A stretch of DNA of 64,000 nucleotides from assembly GCF_002906575.1 (NCBI RefSeq), contig NZ_CP026309.1, forward strand, positions 1,860,001-1,924,000, in the 5' to 3' direction. Every line of letters begins with the position of its first letter. Within the stretch, counting starts at the first letter, position 1. A program made the position numbers and the translations under genes. The DNA is from Salinigranum rubrum (lineage in GTDB: Archaea > Halobacteriota > Halobacteria > Halobacteriales > Haloferacaceae). The notes beneath the pieces were generated by a model. The model worked only from the letters and a program-made list of their open reading frames with translations. It was not told the origin of the DNA and did no database searches. This document shows, piece by piece, positions 7,361-16,349 of the stretch.

Positions 7361-8518
7361 ATGTATGCAGTCATTCTCGCTGCTGGGGAGGGGATGCGTC
7401 TCAGACCCCTCACCCGCACGAGACCGAAACCAATGGTCCCCATTGCCAACCGACCGCTCCTCGAGTACGTCCTCGAAGCGGTCGCCGACGCGGGGATCGA
7501 AGACGTGATCCTCGTCGTTGGATACAAACGCGAGCGGATACAGAGCCACTTCGGCGACGGCAACGACTGGGAGGTCGACATCACCTACGCCGTCCAGGAG
7601 AAACAGCTCGGTACCGGCCACGCGGTCGCCCAGGCCGAGCCGTACATCGACGGCGAGTTCATCGTTCTGAACGGCGACCGCATCATCGACAGCTCGCTCG
7701 TCTCGCACATCGCCGACGACGCGACGCCGGCACCCGCCGTCGCCATCAGGCGTTCGGAGACGCCGAGCGCGTACGGCGTCGTCAGCCTCGACGGCGACCG
7801 GGTCGTCTCGGTCGACGAAAAGCCCACGGGCCGGACACTGACGAGCGACCTCATCAACGCGGGCGTCTACAAGTTCACGCCGAGCGTCTTCGACGCCATC
7901 AGGGAGACCGATACCGTCGGCGAGTCCCCCATCACGGCCGCGCTCGACACCCTCGCCGCGGAGGGCTCGGTCCAGGCCGTCCGGTACGGCGGCCGCTGGC
8001 TCGACGTCTCGGTCCCGTGGAACCTCCTCTCGGTGAACAGCAGCGTCCTCGACGAGACGGGCAGTCACGTCGACACCGCCGCCGTCGTCCACGGCTCCGC
8101 CACCATCGCCGGACCGGTCGACATCGACGAGGACGTCCACGTTCACCCGAACGCGACGCTCCTCGCGGGGACGAGTCTCGGCGCGAACGCCGAAATCGGT
8201 GCCAACGCCGTCATCTCGAACACGGTCGTTCTCCCGGACGCAACCGTCGAGGCCGGCGCGGTGTTGCACGACTGCATCGTCGGCTCCAACAGCGTCGTCG
8301 GCGCGAACGCTACCGCCTCCGGCGGGGACGCCACCGTCGCCCTCGCCGGCGAACTGTACGAATCGGCCCGCCTGGGCGCGCTCATCGGTGACAACGTCGA
8401 CATCGGCGGCGGCGTCACCCTGGCTCCGGGTACCATCATCGGCAACGACGCGACCGTCCACGAGGGAACGACCCTCGACGGCCACGTCGAGGACGGCGCG
8501 ACCATCAGGAGGGGATAA
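7361..8518 (+). CDS. glmU: Bifunctional sugar-1-phosphate nucleotidylyltransferase/acetyltransferase (GlmU-type)
   Basis: 385 residues. The nucleotidyltransferase domain opens with LAAGEGMRLRPLTRTRPKPM, carries LNGDRIID at the metal site and ends near residue 230. A left-handed beta-helix of hexapeptide repeats follows (HVHPNATLLAGTSLGANAEIG onward), the acetyltransferase half. The predicted pathway role is acetylation of glucosamine-1-phosphate and formation of UDP-GlcNAc, which fits glmS starting only two bases downstream. A GAATATACAAG box lies about 33 bases upstream of ATG 7361. A UTP-glucose-1-phosphate uridylyltransferase (AglF-like) is the main alternative. Confidence 0.85.
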   Translation: MYAVILAAGEGMRLRPLTRTRPKPMVPIANRPLLEYVLEAVADAGIEDVILVVGYKRERIQSHFGDGNDWEVDITYAVQEKQLGTGHAVAQAEPYIDGEFIVLNGDRIIDSSLVSHIADDATPAPAVAIRRSETPSAYGVVSLDGDRVVSVDEKPTGRTLTSDLINAGVYKFTPSVFDAIRETDTVGESPITAALDTLAAEGSVQAVRYGGRWLDVSVPWNLLSVNSSVLDETGSHVDTAAVVHGSATIAGPVDIDEDVHVHPNATLLAGTSLGANAEIGANAVISNTVVLPDATVEAGAVLHDCIVGSNSVVGANATASGGDATVALAGELYESARLGALIGDNVDIGGGVTLAPGTIIGNDATVHEGTTLDGHVEDGATIRRG

Positions 8519-8520
8519 TC

Positions 8521-10323
8521 ATGTGTGGAATCATCGGATACGCGGGCGAGGACCGGGCACTGCCGGTTCTCCGGACCGGACTGGAGAACCTCGAGTACCG
8601 CGGCTACGACTCCGTCGGGGTCGCACTCCGCGGTCACGAGGGGCTCCGCCTGTTCAAGCAGGCGGGGCGCATCAAGGACCTCTCGCTCCCCGAGGACGAC
8701 GACTCGGTCGTCGGCATCGGCCACACGCGCTGGAGCACGCACGGCGAACCGACGGACGCGAACGCGCACCCACACACCGACTGTACGGGCACCGTTGCGG
8801 TCGTCCACAACGGCATCATCGAGAACTACGACAGCCTCCGCGAGGAGCTCTCTGACCACCCGTTCACCTCGGAGACGGACACGGAGGTCGTCCCGCACCT
8901 CATCGAGGAGTACCTCGCGGAGGGTGACGACCTGCCGACGGCCGTCGACCGGACCCTCGAACGACTCGAGGGGACGTTCGCGCTCGGCATCGTCAGCACC
9001 GAGTTCGACGGCATCGTCGCCGCGCGGCAGGACAGCCCGCTCGTCATCGGCCACGGGGAGCGGGGCGCGTTCATCGCCAGCGACGTCACCGCCTTCCTCG
9101 AACACACCCGCGAGGTGACGTACGTCGAAGACGGCGACGTCGCCGTCCTCTCGAACGGCGGCGTCGAAATCCGCAACGGCGGCGAGGTCGTCGAGCGCCC
9201 CCGCGAGCACGTCGAGTGGGAGGCCGAGGCCGCCGAGAAGAGCGGCTACGAACACTACATGCTCAAGGAGATCCACGAGCAGCCCACGGCCCTCCGCCAG
9301 ACCCTCTCGGGGCGGATCGACGAACTCAACGGAGAGGTCGACCTCGACATCGACCTCCCGAAGGAGTACCTCAACTCGCTGGAGGAGGTGACGTTCGTCG
9401 CCTGCGGGACCTCCTACCACGCGGGGCTGTACGCCGCACAGCTCGTCGAGTCACTGGCCGACGTCCGCGCCTCCGCCGAAATCGCCAGCGAGTACGAGTT
9501 CGACGGCGGGCGTGACCCCTGGCGGACGCTCGTCGTCCCGGTGACCCAGAGCGGCGAGACCGCCGACACCCTCTCGGCGCTCCGCCGGGCGAAACGGGCC
9601 GGCGCGCGGAGCCTCGCCGTGACGAACACGCTCGGCAGCACCGTGACCCGCGAGGCCGACGAGACGGTGTTCATCCGCGCCGGCCCCGAAATCGGCGTCG
9701 CGGCCACGAAGACGTTCGTCTCGCAGGTCGCGACGCTCGCGCTCCTCTCGGTCGCGTTCGCCCGCGCCCGCGGTGAGCTGTCGACGACGGACGCCATCGA
9801 GTTCCTCGGACACGTCCGGCAGCTTCCGGGCGCGGTCCAGAAGGTGCTCGACGAGGAGGCGGCGTTCAAGGAGGCCGCGACCGAGTACGCCGACGGCGAG
9901 GCGTTCTTCTTCATCGGTCGAAAGCTGGGCTACCCGGTCGCGCTGGAGGGCGCGCTCAAACTGAAGGAGATCGCGTACGTCCACGCCGAGGGCTTCGCCG
10001 CGGGCGAGTTGAAGCACGGCCCGCTCGCGCTCGTCACACCCAAGTCACCGGTACTCGCGGTCCTCACGCAGGGGTCGAGCCCCGAGGCGACGCTCAACAA
10101 CGTGAAGGAGGTCGAATCGCGCGGCGCGCCCGTCCTCGGATGTACCTCCCTCCGCGACGCCGAGAAGTTCCTCGACGTCACCTTCGACATGCCCGAACTG
10201 GGCGCCCTCTCGCCGCTCATCGCGAACGTCTGCTTCCAGTTGTTCGCGTACCACGTGGCGAAGCTGAAGGGACGGTCGATCGACAAGCCGCGAAACCTCG
10301 CGAAGAGCGTGACGGTGGAGTGA
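8521..10323 (+). CDS. glmS: Glutamine--fructose-6-phosphate aminotransferase (isomerizing)
   Basis: 600 residues, the usual GlmS length. After Met, Cys2 (MCGIIGYAG) is the N-terminal nucleophile of the class II glutaminase domain, followed by YRGYDSVG and HTRWSTHG. Two SIS domains follow: ACGTSYHAGLYAAQ near residue 300 and FFIGRKLGYPVALEGALKLKE near 460, then the C-terminal DKPRNLAKSVTVE. It makes glucosamine-6-phosphate, feeding UDP-GlcNAc for glycan synthesis. The ribosome-binding GGAGGGG overlaps the end of glmU, so the two genes are translationally linked. Confidence 0.96.
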   Translation: MCGIIGYAGEDRALPVLRTGLENLEYRGYDSVGVALRGHEGLRLFKQAGRIKDLSLPEDDDSVVGIGHTRWSTHGEPTDANAHPHTDCTGTVAVVHNGIIENYDSLREELSDHPFTSETDTEVVPHLIEEYLAEGDDLPTAVDRTLERLEGTFALGIVSTEFDGIVAARQDSPLVIGHGERGAFIASDVTAFLEHTREVTYVEDGDVAVLSNGGVEIRNGGEVVERPREHVEWEAEAAEKSGYEHYMLKEIHEQPTALRQTLSGRIDELNGEVDLDIDLPKEYLNSLEEVTFVACGTSYHAGLYAAQLVESLADVRASAEIASEYEFDGGRDPWRTLVVPVTQSGETADTLSALRRAKRAGARSLAVTNTLGSTVTREADETVFIRAGPEIGVAATKTFVSQVATLALLSVAFARARGELSTTDAIEFLGHVRQLPGAVQKVLDEEAAFKEAATEYADGEAFFFIGRKLGYPVALEGALKLKEIAYVHAEGFAAGELKHGPLALVTPKSPVLAVLTQGSSPEATLNNVKEVESRGAPVLGCTSLRDAEKFLDVTFDMPELGALSPLIANVCFQLFAYHVAKLKGRSIDKPRNLAKSVTVE

Positions 10324-10392
10324 GCGAACGGCTCGCAACCACACTCTCACAACCGCCAACTTCAACTGTCGTATCGGCGTAGTCGGCCCACG

Positions 10393-11421
10393 ATGCTCTC
10401 GGACAAGAACGTGTTGTTGACCGGCGGTGGCGGCTCCGTCGGTCGGGAGCTCTCCGTACGCCTGCTCGACTCTGATCTGAACGTCCTTCGGATACTCGAC
10501 AACAACGAACCCAACCTCTCTCGTCTCGCCTCGACCCTCGACGACGACCGGTGTCGGTTCCTCTCGGGAGACATCCGAGACCGCGACCGCCTCGACCGCG
10601 CCCTCGAAGACATCGACGTCGTCGTCCACACTGCAGCGATGAAACACGTCGACGTCTGCGAGTACAACCCGTTCGAGGCGATCAAGACGAACGTCCTGGG
10701 GATACAGAACGTCATCGACGCCGCCATCGACACGACAGTCGAGCGGATGGTGTTCACGAGCAGCGACAAGGCGGTCAACCCGGCCAACACGATGGGGACC
10801 ACGAAGCTCCTCGGCGAGAAGCTCATCACGGCCGGCAACAAGCACGCTGGGCGGTCCGATCTCCGCCTCGCCTCGGTGCGGTTCGGAAACGTCGTCGACT
10901 CCTCCGGCTCCGTCATCCCCCACTTCCGTGAGCAGATCCGCGAGGGAGGACCCGTGACGCTCACCGACCGCCGGATGCGGCGGTTCTTTCTCACCTTCGA
11001 CGACGTGTACGACCTCGTGACCGCCGCGATGACCCACACGGAGGGCGGCGAGATATTCATGAAGAAGATGCCAGCGATCCGTATCGAGGACCTGGCGAGG
11101 GTCCTCATCGACGAACTCGCCCCGAGGTTCGGACACGACCCCGGTGCTGTCGAAGTCGAACTCACCGGTCCGCGGCTCGGTGAGACGTTTCACGAGGAGA
11201 TGATGACCGGACGCGAGAAGCAACGAACCGTCGAGACGGAGTCGCTCTACGCCGTTCTCCCCGAAACGACGGACCAGGACGGGTACCTCGAACACGACGG
11301 GCTCGCGGGGTTCACCGAGGCCACTGACGTCGTCCAGTCGACGGAGGAGGCAGCGGTCCTCTCGCCCGGGGAGATCGCTTCGTTCCTCGAACAGACCGGC
11401 GTGCTAGAGGTGGACGAATGA
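10393..11421 (+). CDS. CapD/PseB-type UDP-GlcNAc 4,6-dehydratase
   Basis: 342-residue extended SDR. LTGGGGSVGREL binds the nucleotide, HTAAMKHVDVCEYNP and SSDKAVNPANTMGTTK follow. The MxxxK in place of YxxxK is typical of the FlaA1/CapD/PseB dehydratases. It lacks the N-terminal membrane domain of large CapD proteins. Such enzymes make the 4-keto-6-deoxy intermediate used for pseudaminic, legionaminic or bacillosamine-type sugars. It starts 69 bases after glmS and overlaps the next gene by four bases (ATGA), so the pair is translationally coupled. The exact stereochemistry and product are not readable. Confidence 0.85.
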   Translation: MLSDKNVLLTGGGGSVGRELSVRLLDSDLNVLRILDNNEPNLSRLASTLDDDRCRFLSGDIRDRDRLDRALEDIDVVVHTAAMKHVDVCEYNPFEAIKTNVLGIQNVIDAAIDTTVERMVFTSSDKAVNPANTMGTTKLLGEKLITAGNKHAGRSDLRLASVRFGNVVDSSGSVIPHFREQIREGGPVTLTDRRMRRFFLTFDDVYDLVTAAMTHTEGGEIFMKKMPAIRIEDLARVLIDELAPRFGHDPGAVEVELTGPRLGETFHEEMMTGREKQRTVETESLYAVLPETTDQDGYLEHDGLAGFTEATDVVQSTEEAAVLSPGEIASFLEQTGVLEVDE

Positions 11422-12359
11422 GCGATCCGAAGACGGTCGCCGTGACCGGCGCCGGGGGCTTCATCGGGCGTTGGGTCGTCGCTGAACTCCTCGACCGAGG
11501 CCACGTGGTACGAGGACTGGACGACCTCTCCAACGGGTCACGGGAGAACGTCGCCGCCTTCGTCGACGACCCGGACTTCGAACTGCTCGTGGGGAGCGTC
11601 CGGGAGCGGGGGGACGTCGACGCGCTCTTCGACGCCGACGTCGACGCCTGTATCCACCTCGCGGCCGAAATCGACGTTCAAGAGAGCCTCGACGACCCAC
11701 AGTCGCACTTCGAAACGAACGTCAGGGGGACACAGGTGGTGCTCGAAGCGTGCCGTGCTGACGACGTCCGCCTCGGCCTCGTGGGCACCTGCATGGTGTA
11801 CGACATGGCGGATACGAGCGAGGGAATCGACGAAGAGCACCCGGTGAAGCCGGCCTCGCCGTACGCAGGCTCGAAGCTCGCCGCGGAGAACCTCGCCGAG
11901 TCGTACTATCACGGGTACGACCTCCCCGTGACGATCCTTCGCCCGTTCAACACGTACGGCCCCTTCCAGAAGACGGGAATGGCCGGCGGGGTCGTCTCCA
12001 TCTTCACGAGCCGCGACCTCGCCGGCGAGGATCTGAAGGTGTTCGGCGACGGCACGCAGACCCGCGACTTGCTGTACGTGACCGACTGTGCCCGGTTCAT
12101 CGTCGAGGCGACCTTCTCGGACGCGGCAGTCGGTGAGGTCATCAACGCGGGAACGGGCCGCGATATCAGCATCAACGACCTGGCCCGGGTCGTCGCCTCG
12201 CCGGGGACCGAGATCCGGAACGTCGAGCACCACCACCCCCAAAGCGAGGTCCAGAAACTCCTGTGTGACCCGACGAAAGCGGAGGAACTCCTCGGGTGGA
12301 CCCCCGAGGTGTCGCTCGAAGAGGGTATCGGGGAACTCCGCGAGTGGCTGCAGTCGTGA
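11418..12359 (+). CDS. NAD-dependent epimerase/dehydratase (extended SDR)
   Basis: 313 residues. TGAGGFIGRWVVAELLDRGH is the Rossmann NAD site, HLAAEIDVQESLDDP and the catalytic PYAGSKLAAENLAESYY (Y-x-x-x-K) are present, as are RPFNTYGPFQ and the C-terminal AEELLGWTPEVSLEEGI. It resembles sugar-nucleotide 4-epimerases/dehydratases, with substrate unknown. The four-base overlap with the dehydratase upstream suggests that it acts on the product of that enzyme. The last gene of the glmU-glmS-dehydratase-SDR run, it converges on the NeuB-type gene. Confidence 0.85.
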   Translation: MSDPKTVAVTGAGGFIGRWVVAELLDRGHVVRGLDDLSNGSRENVAAFVDDPDFELLVGSVRERGDVDALFDADVDACIHLAAEIDVQESLDDPQSHFETNVRGTQVVLEACRADDVRLGLVGTCMVYDMADTSEGIDEEHPVKPASPYAGSKLAAENLAESYYHGYDLPVTILRPFNTYGPFQKTGMAGGVVSIFTSRDLAGEDLKVFGDGTQTRDLLYVTDCARFIVEATFSDAAVGEVINAGTGRDISINDLARVVASPGTEIRNVEHHHPQSEVQKLLCDPTKAEELLGWTPEVSLEEGIGELREWLQS

Positions 12360-12517
12360 TCGACGCCACCGCGACGCACCCCGGACGGCAGGGTGGCCGT
12401 CGCAGTGGACACGTCACCTTCGAGCGAGAACTCGCGTGCGCCCTGGCCTGGCCGTCTTCGTGTCGGCTCCGAGCGACCGGTGTGACTACTCGTAGGGCTC
12501 TCACGGGGACGTCCGTC

Positions 12518-13575
12518 TCAGACGTCTTCCCACGTGATCGCGTGGCCCCGTTCGATATCGCGTCTCGCTTCCCGGCCGACGACCACGTCCTTGTAACGCG
12601 GTGTCAGCGCGTCCTCGGGGCGGGGCGGAGGGCGGTCAGTTTTCGTTCCGTGATCTCCTCGCCGGCCTCGATATCCGCGGCGGCCCTGAGTGACCGACGC
12701 TGAAGCACTGCGGGCGTCTCTTCCTCTTCGTACACCCGCTTCGTCGTCTCGCCCAACGCGTCGTTGATCCGTCTGACCTCGGTGACCAGGGTGCCGAACT
12801 CGTCGGGAGTGAGTGAGTGCGGATGGTCCGGTCCGTCCCTGGTGCTGTCGTCAGTGAAGTGTTTCTCGATGACGCACCCCCCACGGCTGACCGCGCCCAG
12901 AGAGACACCCAGTCCCGGCGTGTGATCCGAGTATCCCACGGGGACGCCGAACGAGTCTCTCAGCCCTTCCATCGCACGGATGTGCGACGACTCGGCTTTC
13001 GAGGGGTAGTTGGTCACACACTGTAGGATGATGATCTCGGAGTTTCCCGTCGACCGAACGGCTCTGACGGCCTCTTCGATCTCTCCGAGCGTGCTCGCGC
13101 CCGTCGAGAGGATGATCGGCTTGCCCTTCTCGGCCGTGTATTCGAGGTAGTCGAGCCAGGTTATGTCGCCGGAGCCGATCTTGTACACGGAGACGAACTC
13201 GTCGAGAACGTCGACGGCTTCCTTGTCGTATGGGGTGCAGAGAAAATCGATGTCGGCGTTCTCACAGTGGTCCGCCAGTTCGGGTATCCACTCCCGGGGG
13301 AGTTCGGCGTCCCGGTACACCTCGTACACCGGTTTGTCCCACTCCTGTTGAAATCCCTCCTTCAGCCCGTCGAACCCCTGTTTGGAGAGGATCTTGTCCG
13401 CTTTGAACGCCTGGAACTTGGCCGCGTCGGCGCCGCACTCGGCGGCCAGTTCGATGAGTTTCTTCGCCCGTCGCTTCGAGCCATCGAAGTTCGCTCCGAT
13501 CTCGGCGATCACGTACGTATCGTCCCGATGGCCGAGTTCCCGGTCGCCGATACGGACTGATTCTCGTTCGTCCAT
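12518..13575 (-). CDS. NeuB/SpsE-type nonulosonic acid synthase (frame change before the SAF domain)
   Basis: Phosphoenolpyruvate-dependent synthase of sialic-acid-like sugars. The barrel shows VIAEIGANFDG, AAKFQAFKADKI, FLCTPYD, KIGSGDITW, LQCVTNYP, GYSDHTPG and VIEKHFTDD, the family landmarks. In the first frame it stops at 12604 just after LRPAP. One more C in the run at 12617-12620 continues as LRPAPEDALTPRYKDVVVGR and onward to a stop at 12518, which completes the antifreeze-like SAF domain. The span is one base short of a multiple of three. ATG 13575 follows a GGTTTTATCG box by about 30 bases. The product (legionaminic, pseudaminic, neuraminic or other) cannot be told. Confidence 0.85.
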
Positions 13576-13768
13576 ACGTGTTGCTGTACTGCTCAACTCG
13601 ATAAAACCACCGAGTAGAACCCCGCGAACGAGGGGCCCACCCGGCGTATGTCGACGGTTCCTCGCGCGTGACGAGTGCGGACGCTCACCCCGCCCGACCG
13701 CAGTACGGGCCCGTCCCTCGACGAGACGACTTCTCGGCGAAGACCGATTCACAGCAGGCTGAGCCGGT

Positions 13769-14514
13769 CTACTTCACGTTCTTCTGTTTGACGTGGGCGT
13801 TGAGTCGCTGGAGGTCTTCGTCGTCTATCAGTTTGATCGCCGCGTCAACCGGAAGGATGTCGTCGTACTCGACCTGTGCGTATATCCGCCGAAAGAGTTC
13901 GTAGTCGTCCGCTTCGTCGAGGGTGATCCGGAGCTCTCCCCGGTCTCGCATGTACGGCTCGTCGAAGACCTGGTCTGCCGTCAGGGAGACGGTCTCGAAC
14001 TCCTGTGGGTTCTCCCGATAGTACGGTGTCACGTGCTCTCGGTGATGTGGTTCGGTCGATTCCTGATACACCCGCTCGAAGCTCTCCATGGTGAACACCT
14101 CGACGTCGAAGCCACGCGGAAACGTTCGCTCGAACTTGTTCGCACAGTAGTCTCCACCGCTCTCGACGAGCCGAGCCACCGCCGAATCGATTACCTCCGG
14201 GGGATGAGCGGGCAGTCCGCCGTGATGCGCACGACGACATCGGCTTCGGCACCCTTCGCTGCGTGGTACATCCTGTCGAGTACGTCCGTCTCGCTCCCCC
14301 GGAACACAGTCGCGCCAGCCCGCTCGGCGTACCGCGCGATGATGTCGTCGGCGCCGTTCTCCGACGTCGCGACGACGACTTCGTCGATAGACGTAGCCGC
14401 GGCGGTCCGTCGGACGACGTGTTCCAGGACGTGTCGTCCATCCAGCGGTAACATCACTTTACCGGGAAGCCGGCTCGAACCCATCCGGGCCTGAATTACT
14501 GCGACGACGTTCAT
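13769..14514 (-). CDS. SpsF-type cytidylyltransferase (frame change at two fifths)
   Basis: CMP-sugar synthetase/SpsF family, expected to activate the nonulosonate made by the adjacent NeuB-type enzyme. The N-terminus VAVIQARMGSSRLPGKVM carries the CTP loop, followed by RITADCPLIP. A stop then appears at 14191. With one more C in the run at 14199-14203 the frame reads CPLIPPEVIDSAVARLVESG and continues to 13769 (DYCANKFERTFPRGFDVE, HREHVTPYY, LRITLDEADDY). Restored length 248 residues, usual for the family. The order on this strand is SpsF then NeuB with 193 bases between them, so they may have separate promoters. Confidence 0.85.
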
Positions 14515-14668
14515 ACAGCGACATTACCGTTCGACTGCTCCTAACGGTTGTCGTTCACGGTTTCGAGTGGGTCGTGGGCGCGCCCGTCGTTTCCCCCGGC
14601 TTCGCTCACAGCAAACGAAGCGAATCCGGTGGTGTTTCGTGGACGGACCGCTCACCCACGAGACCGAC

Positions 14669-14678
14669 ATTTATATTG
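14669..14678 (+). promoter_or_regulatory. TATA box of the methyltransferase gene
   Basis: CATTTATATT lies about 27 bases upstream of ATG 14701, in the spacer divergent from the SpsF-type gene. Confidence 0.6.
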
Positions 14679-14700
14679 TGCACGCCTTAGCTGATGACCT

Positions 14701-15351
14701 ATGGAACGCGACCCAGAGGACCTGTGGGACGGTGAGTTCGGGGAGGAGTACACCGAGCGAAACGACCTCTCCGTCCAAGAGGCCAACGAGATATCCGAAC
14801 AGCGGTTCGGCGTGAGTCGAACGGAGCGGATGGAGCGTTTTCTCGGCAGCGTCGACCGAGACGCCAGGATCCTGGAGGTGGGCACGAACATCGGAACGCA
14901 GCTCAAATGTCTCGAATCGATCGGATTCGAGAACCTGTACGGGATAGACATACAGAAGAACGCCGTTCAGAAGGCTCATCGAACCAGGCCCGAACTGAAC
15001 ATCATCGAGGGGAGTGCCGACGACATTCCGTTCAAAGACGACTTCTTCGATCTGGTGTTTACCTCTGTCGTCCTCATACACATCCCGCCCGAACGAATCG
15101 AGACCGTACTCGACGAGGTCGTCCGTTGTACGTCGGAGTGGGTGTACGGGTACGAGTACTTCGCCGAGGAGTACACCGAGGTCCAGTACCGCGGTCACGA
15201 CGAACTGCTCTGGAAGACGGATTTCCCCTCCCTGTATCTGGAACGGTTCGACCTCGAACTGGTCGAGAAGGAGTTCTTCGAGTATCAGACCGACGAGTAC
15301 GACAACGACACCGTCGACGTCGAGTTCCTCCTCAGAACGCCAGAGGCGTGA
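14701..15351 (+). CDS. Nonulosonate-associated SAM-dependent methyltransferase
   Basis: 216 residues. Class I methyltransferase core: ILEVGTNIGTQLKCL (motif I), LYGIDIQKNAVQKA, GSADDIPFKDDFFDLVF and VLIHIPPE. The N-terminus EDLWDGEFGEEYTERND closely recalls the 'pseudaminic acid biosynthesis-associated methylase' group, whose members sit beside NeuB-type genes. It probably methylates a sugar of the surface glycan. Position beside NeuB/SpsF supports this; the methyl acceptor is unknown. It stands alone on the plus strand within a mostly minus-strand cluster. Confidence 0.8.
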   Translation: MERDPEDLWDGEFGEEYTERNDLSVQEANEISEQRFGVSRTERMERFLGSVDRDARILEVGTNIGTQLKCLESIGFENLYGIDIQKNAVQKAHRTRPELNIIEGSADDIPFKDDFFDLVFTSVVLIHIPPERIETVLDEVVRCTSEWVYGYEYFAEEYTEVQYRGHDELLWKTDFPSLYLERFDLELVEKEFFEYQTDEYDNDTVDVEFLLRTPEA

Positions 15352-15512
15352 CGTCGGGCGAGAAGTCCGGAACTATTCACACGCTAGTTCGACCGCGACG
15401 AAGTCGCCCTGCGAGTGAGCGGTCCGTGCGCTCGGTAAGACCGTGACTCGGCGTCGCAGGTACCGAGCGAGCAGCGACGTCGTCCTCACGACGGAGCCAA
15501 GTCGTCCGTGAG

Positions 15513-16349
15513 TTATCGGGGGTTGCTCGCGTCGATTTTTTCGAATACGTCGGTCAGGCTCGGCTGTTTGTCCCCCAGGTTGCCGTCGAGGTACTCGTCG
15601 ACGATGTCGTTGTCGTACAGGTCGTAGATCACACGGAGGTGGTGTGGCTCGAAGTCGCTGGACAGGAAGAGTTTTCCAGTTCTCGTTTGCTCCTCGACCG
15701 GGAGCGTCCCCTGTTCGGCCAAGTACTCCAGAATCGTCACCGTCTCTTCGGCGAACCGGACAACGACATCCGCCGCCGTCTCGTGGACACCTCGGCCCCG
15801 TTTCAGTTCCGGCACCGAGTGATGGATGATCCCCCCGGCATCCGGTTCCGGGATGATCTGATGGAGCGTTCCGCCCGCGAACTGTGGCTGGAGATTGTAG
15901 AACGGCCAGAACAGCGTCGCCGAGCCCTTGTACCACGGCGACAGTCCGAGGTGGAAGTTGAGGCGCCAGTCCGGAAGTTCGGATAGGACGGGCTCTAAGA
16001 CGAGTCCGGTGCCGAAGATGAGGCAGGCGTCAGCATCGACGTCCCGCACGAACTCCGCAACGCGCTCCGAGTTGAGTTCGTCCCTGTCGACGAACAGCGT
16101 CGGGGCAACGTCCTCGTACGCCGTCGGGGACCTGTCGCCGTACGTGGCCCGTTCGACCGTCTCGCGTCGCTCGAAGTGGTGAGTGAACAGTTCCCTGTCG
16201 TGCTCCGGCCATCCGGAGGGTGGGTCCGGGAGGGTGTCCTCTCGTCGCATCGAGACGACACCTCCGACCTCCAGTACGTCGGAGTCGATAACCTGCTGAT
16301 GTACGTAGACGTGGCGCGCGTGGCTTCCCGAGAACAGAATCAGTTTCAT
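15513..16349 (-). CDS. Formyltransferase-family protein (probable sugar N-formyltransferase)
   Basis: 278 residues. The formyl-transfer fold is marked by RLNFHLGLSPWYKG, giving Asn131 and His133 of the N-x-H catalytic pair. Asp170 in EPDAGGIIHH is the third catalytic residue of the family. It is not a tRNA formyltransferase: archaea do not formylate initiator tRNA, and it lies among glycan genes. By analogy with enzymes that formylate amino-sugars of surface glycans, it probably uses N10-formyl-tetrahydrofolate. Its ATG overlaps the stop of the DUF4910 hydrolase by four bases, so the two are translated together and likely act on the same substrate. Confidence 0.8.
   Translation of the reverse strand: MKLILFSGSHARHVYVHQQVIDSDVLEVGGVVSMRREDTLPDPPSGWPEHDRELFTHHFERRETVERATYGDRSPTAYEDVAPTLFVDRDELNSERVAEFVRDVDADACLIFGTGLVLEPVLSELPDWRLNFHLGLSPWYKGSATLFWPFYNLQPQFAGGTLHQIIPEPDAGGIIHHSVPELKRGRGVHETAADVVVRFAEETVTILEYLAEQGTLPVEEQTRTGKLFLSSDFEPHHLRVIYDLYDNDIVDEYLDGNLGDKQPSLTDVFEKIDASNPR

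Noticed and set aside
15513-16349. Methionyl-tRNA formyltransferase
   Set aside because: Archaea do not use formyl-methionine initiation, and the gene overlaps a glycan-locus hydrolase; a sugar formyltransferase fits better.
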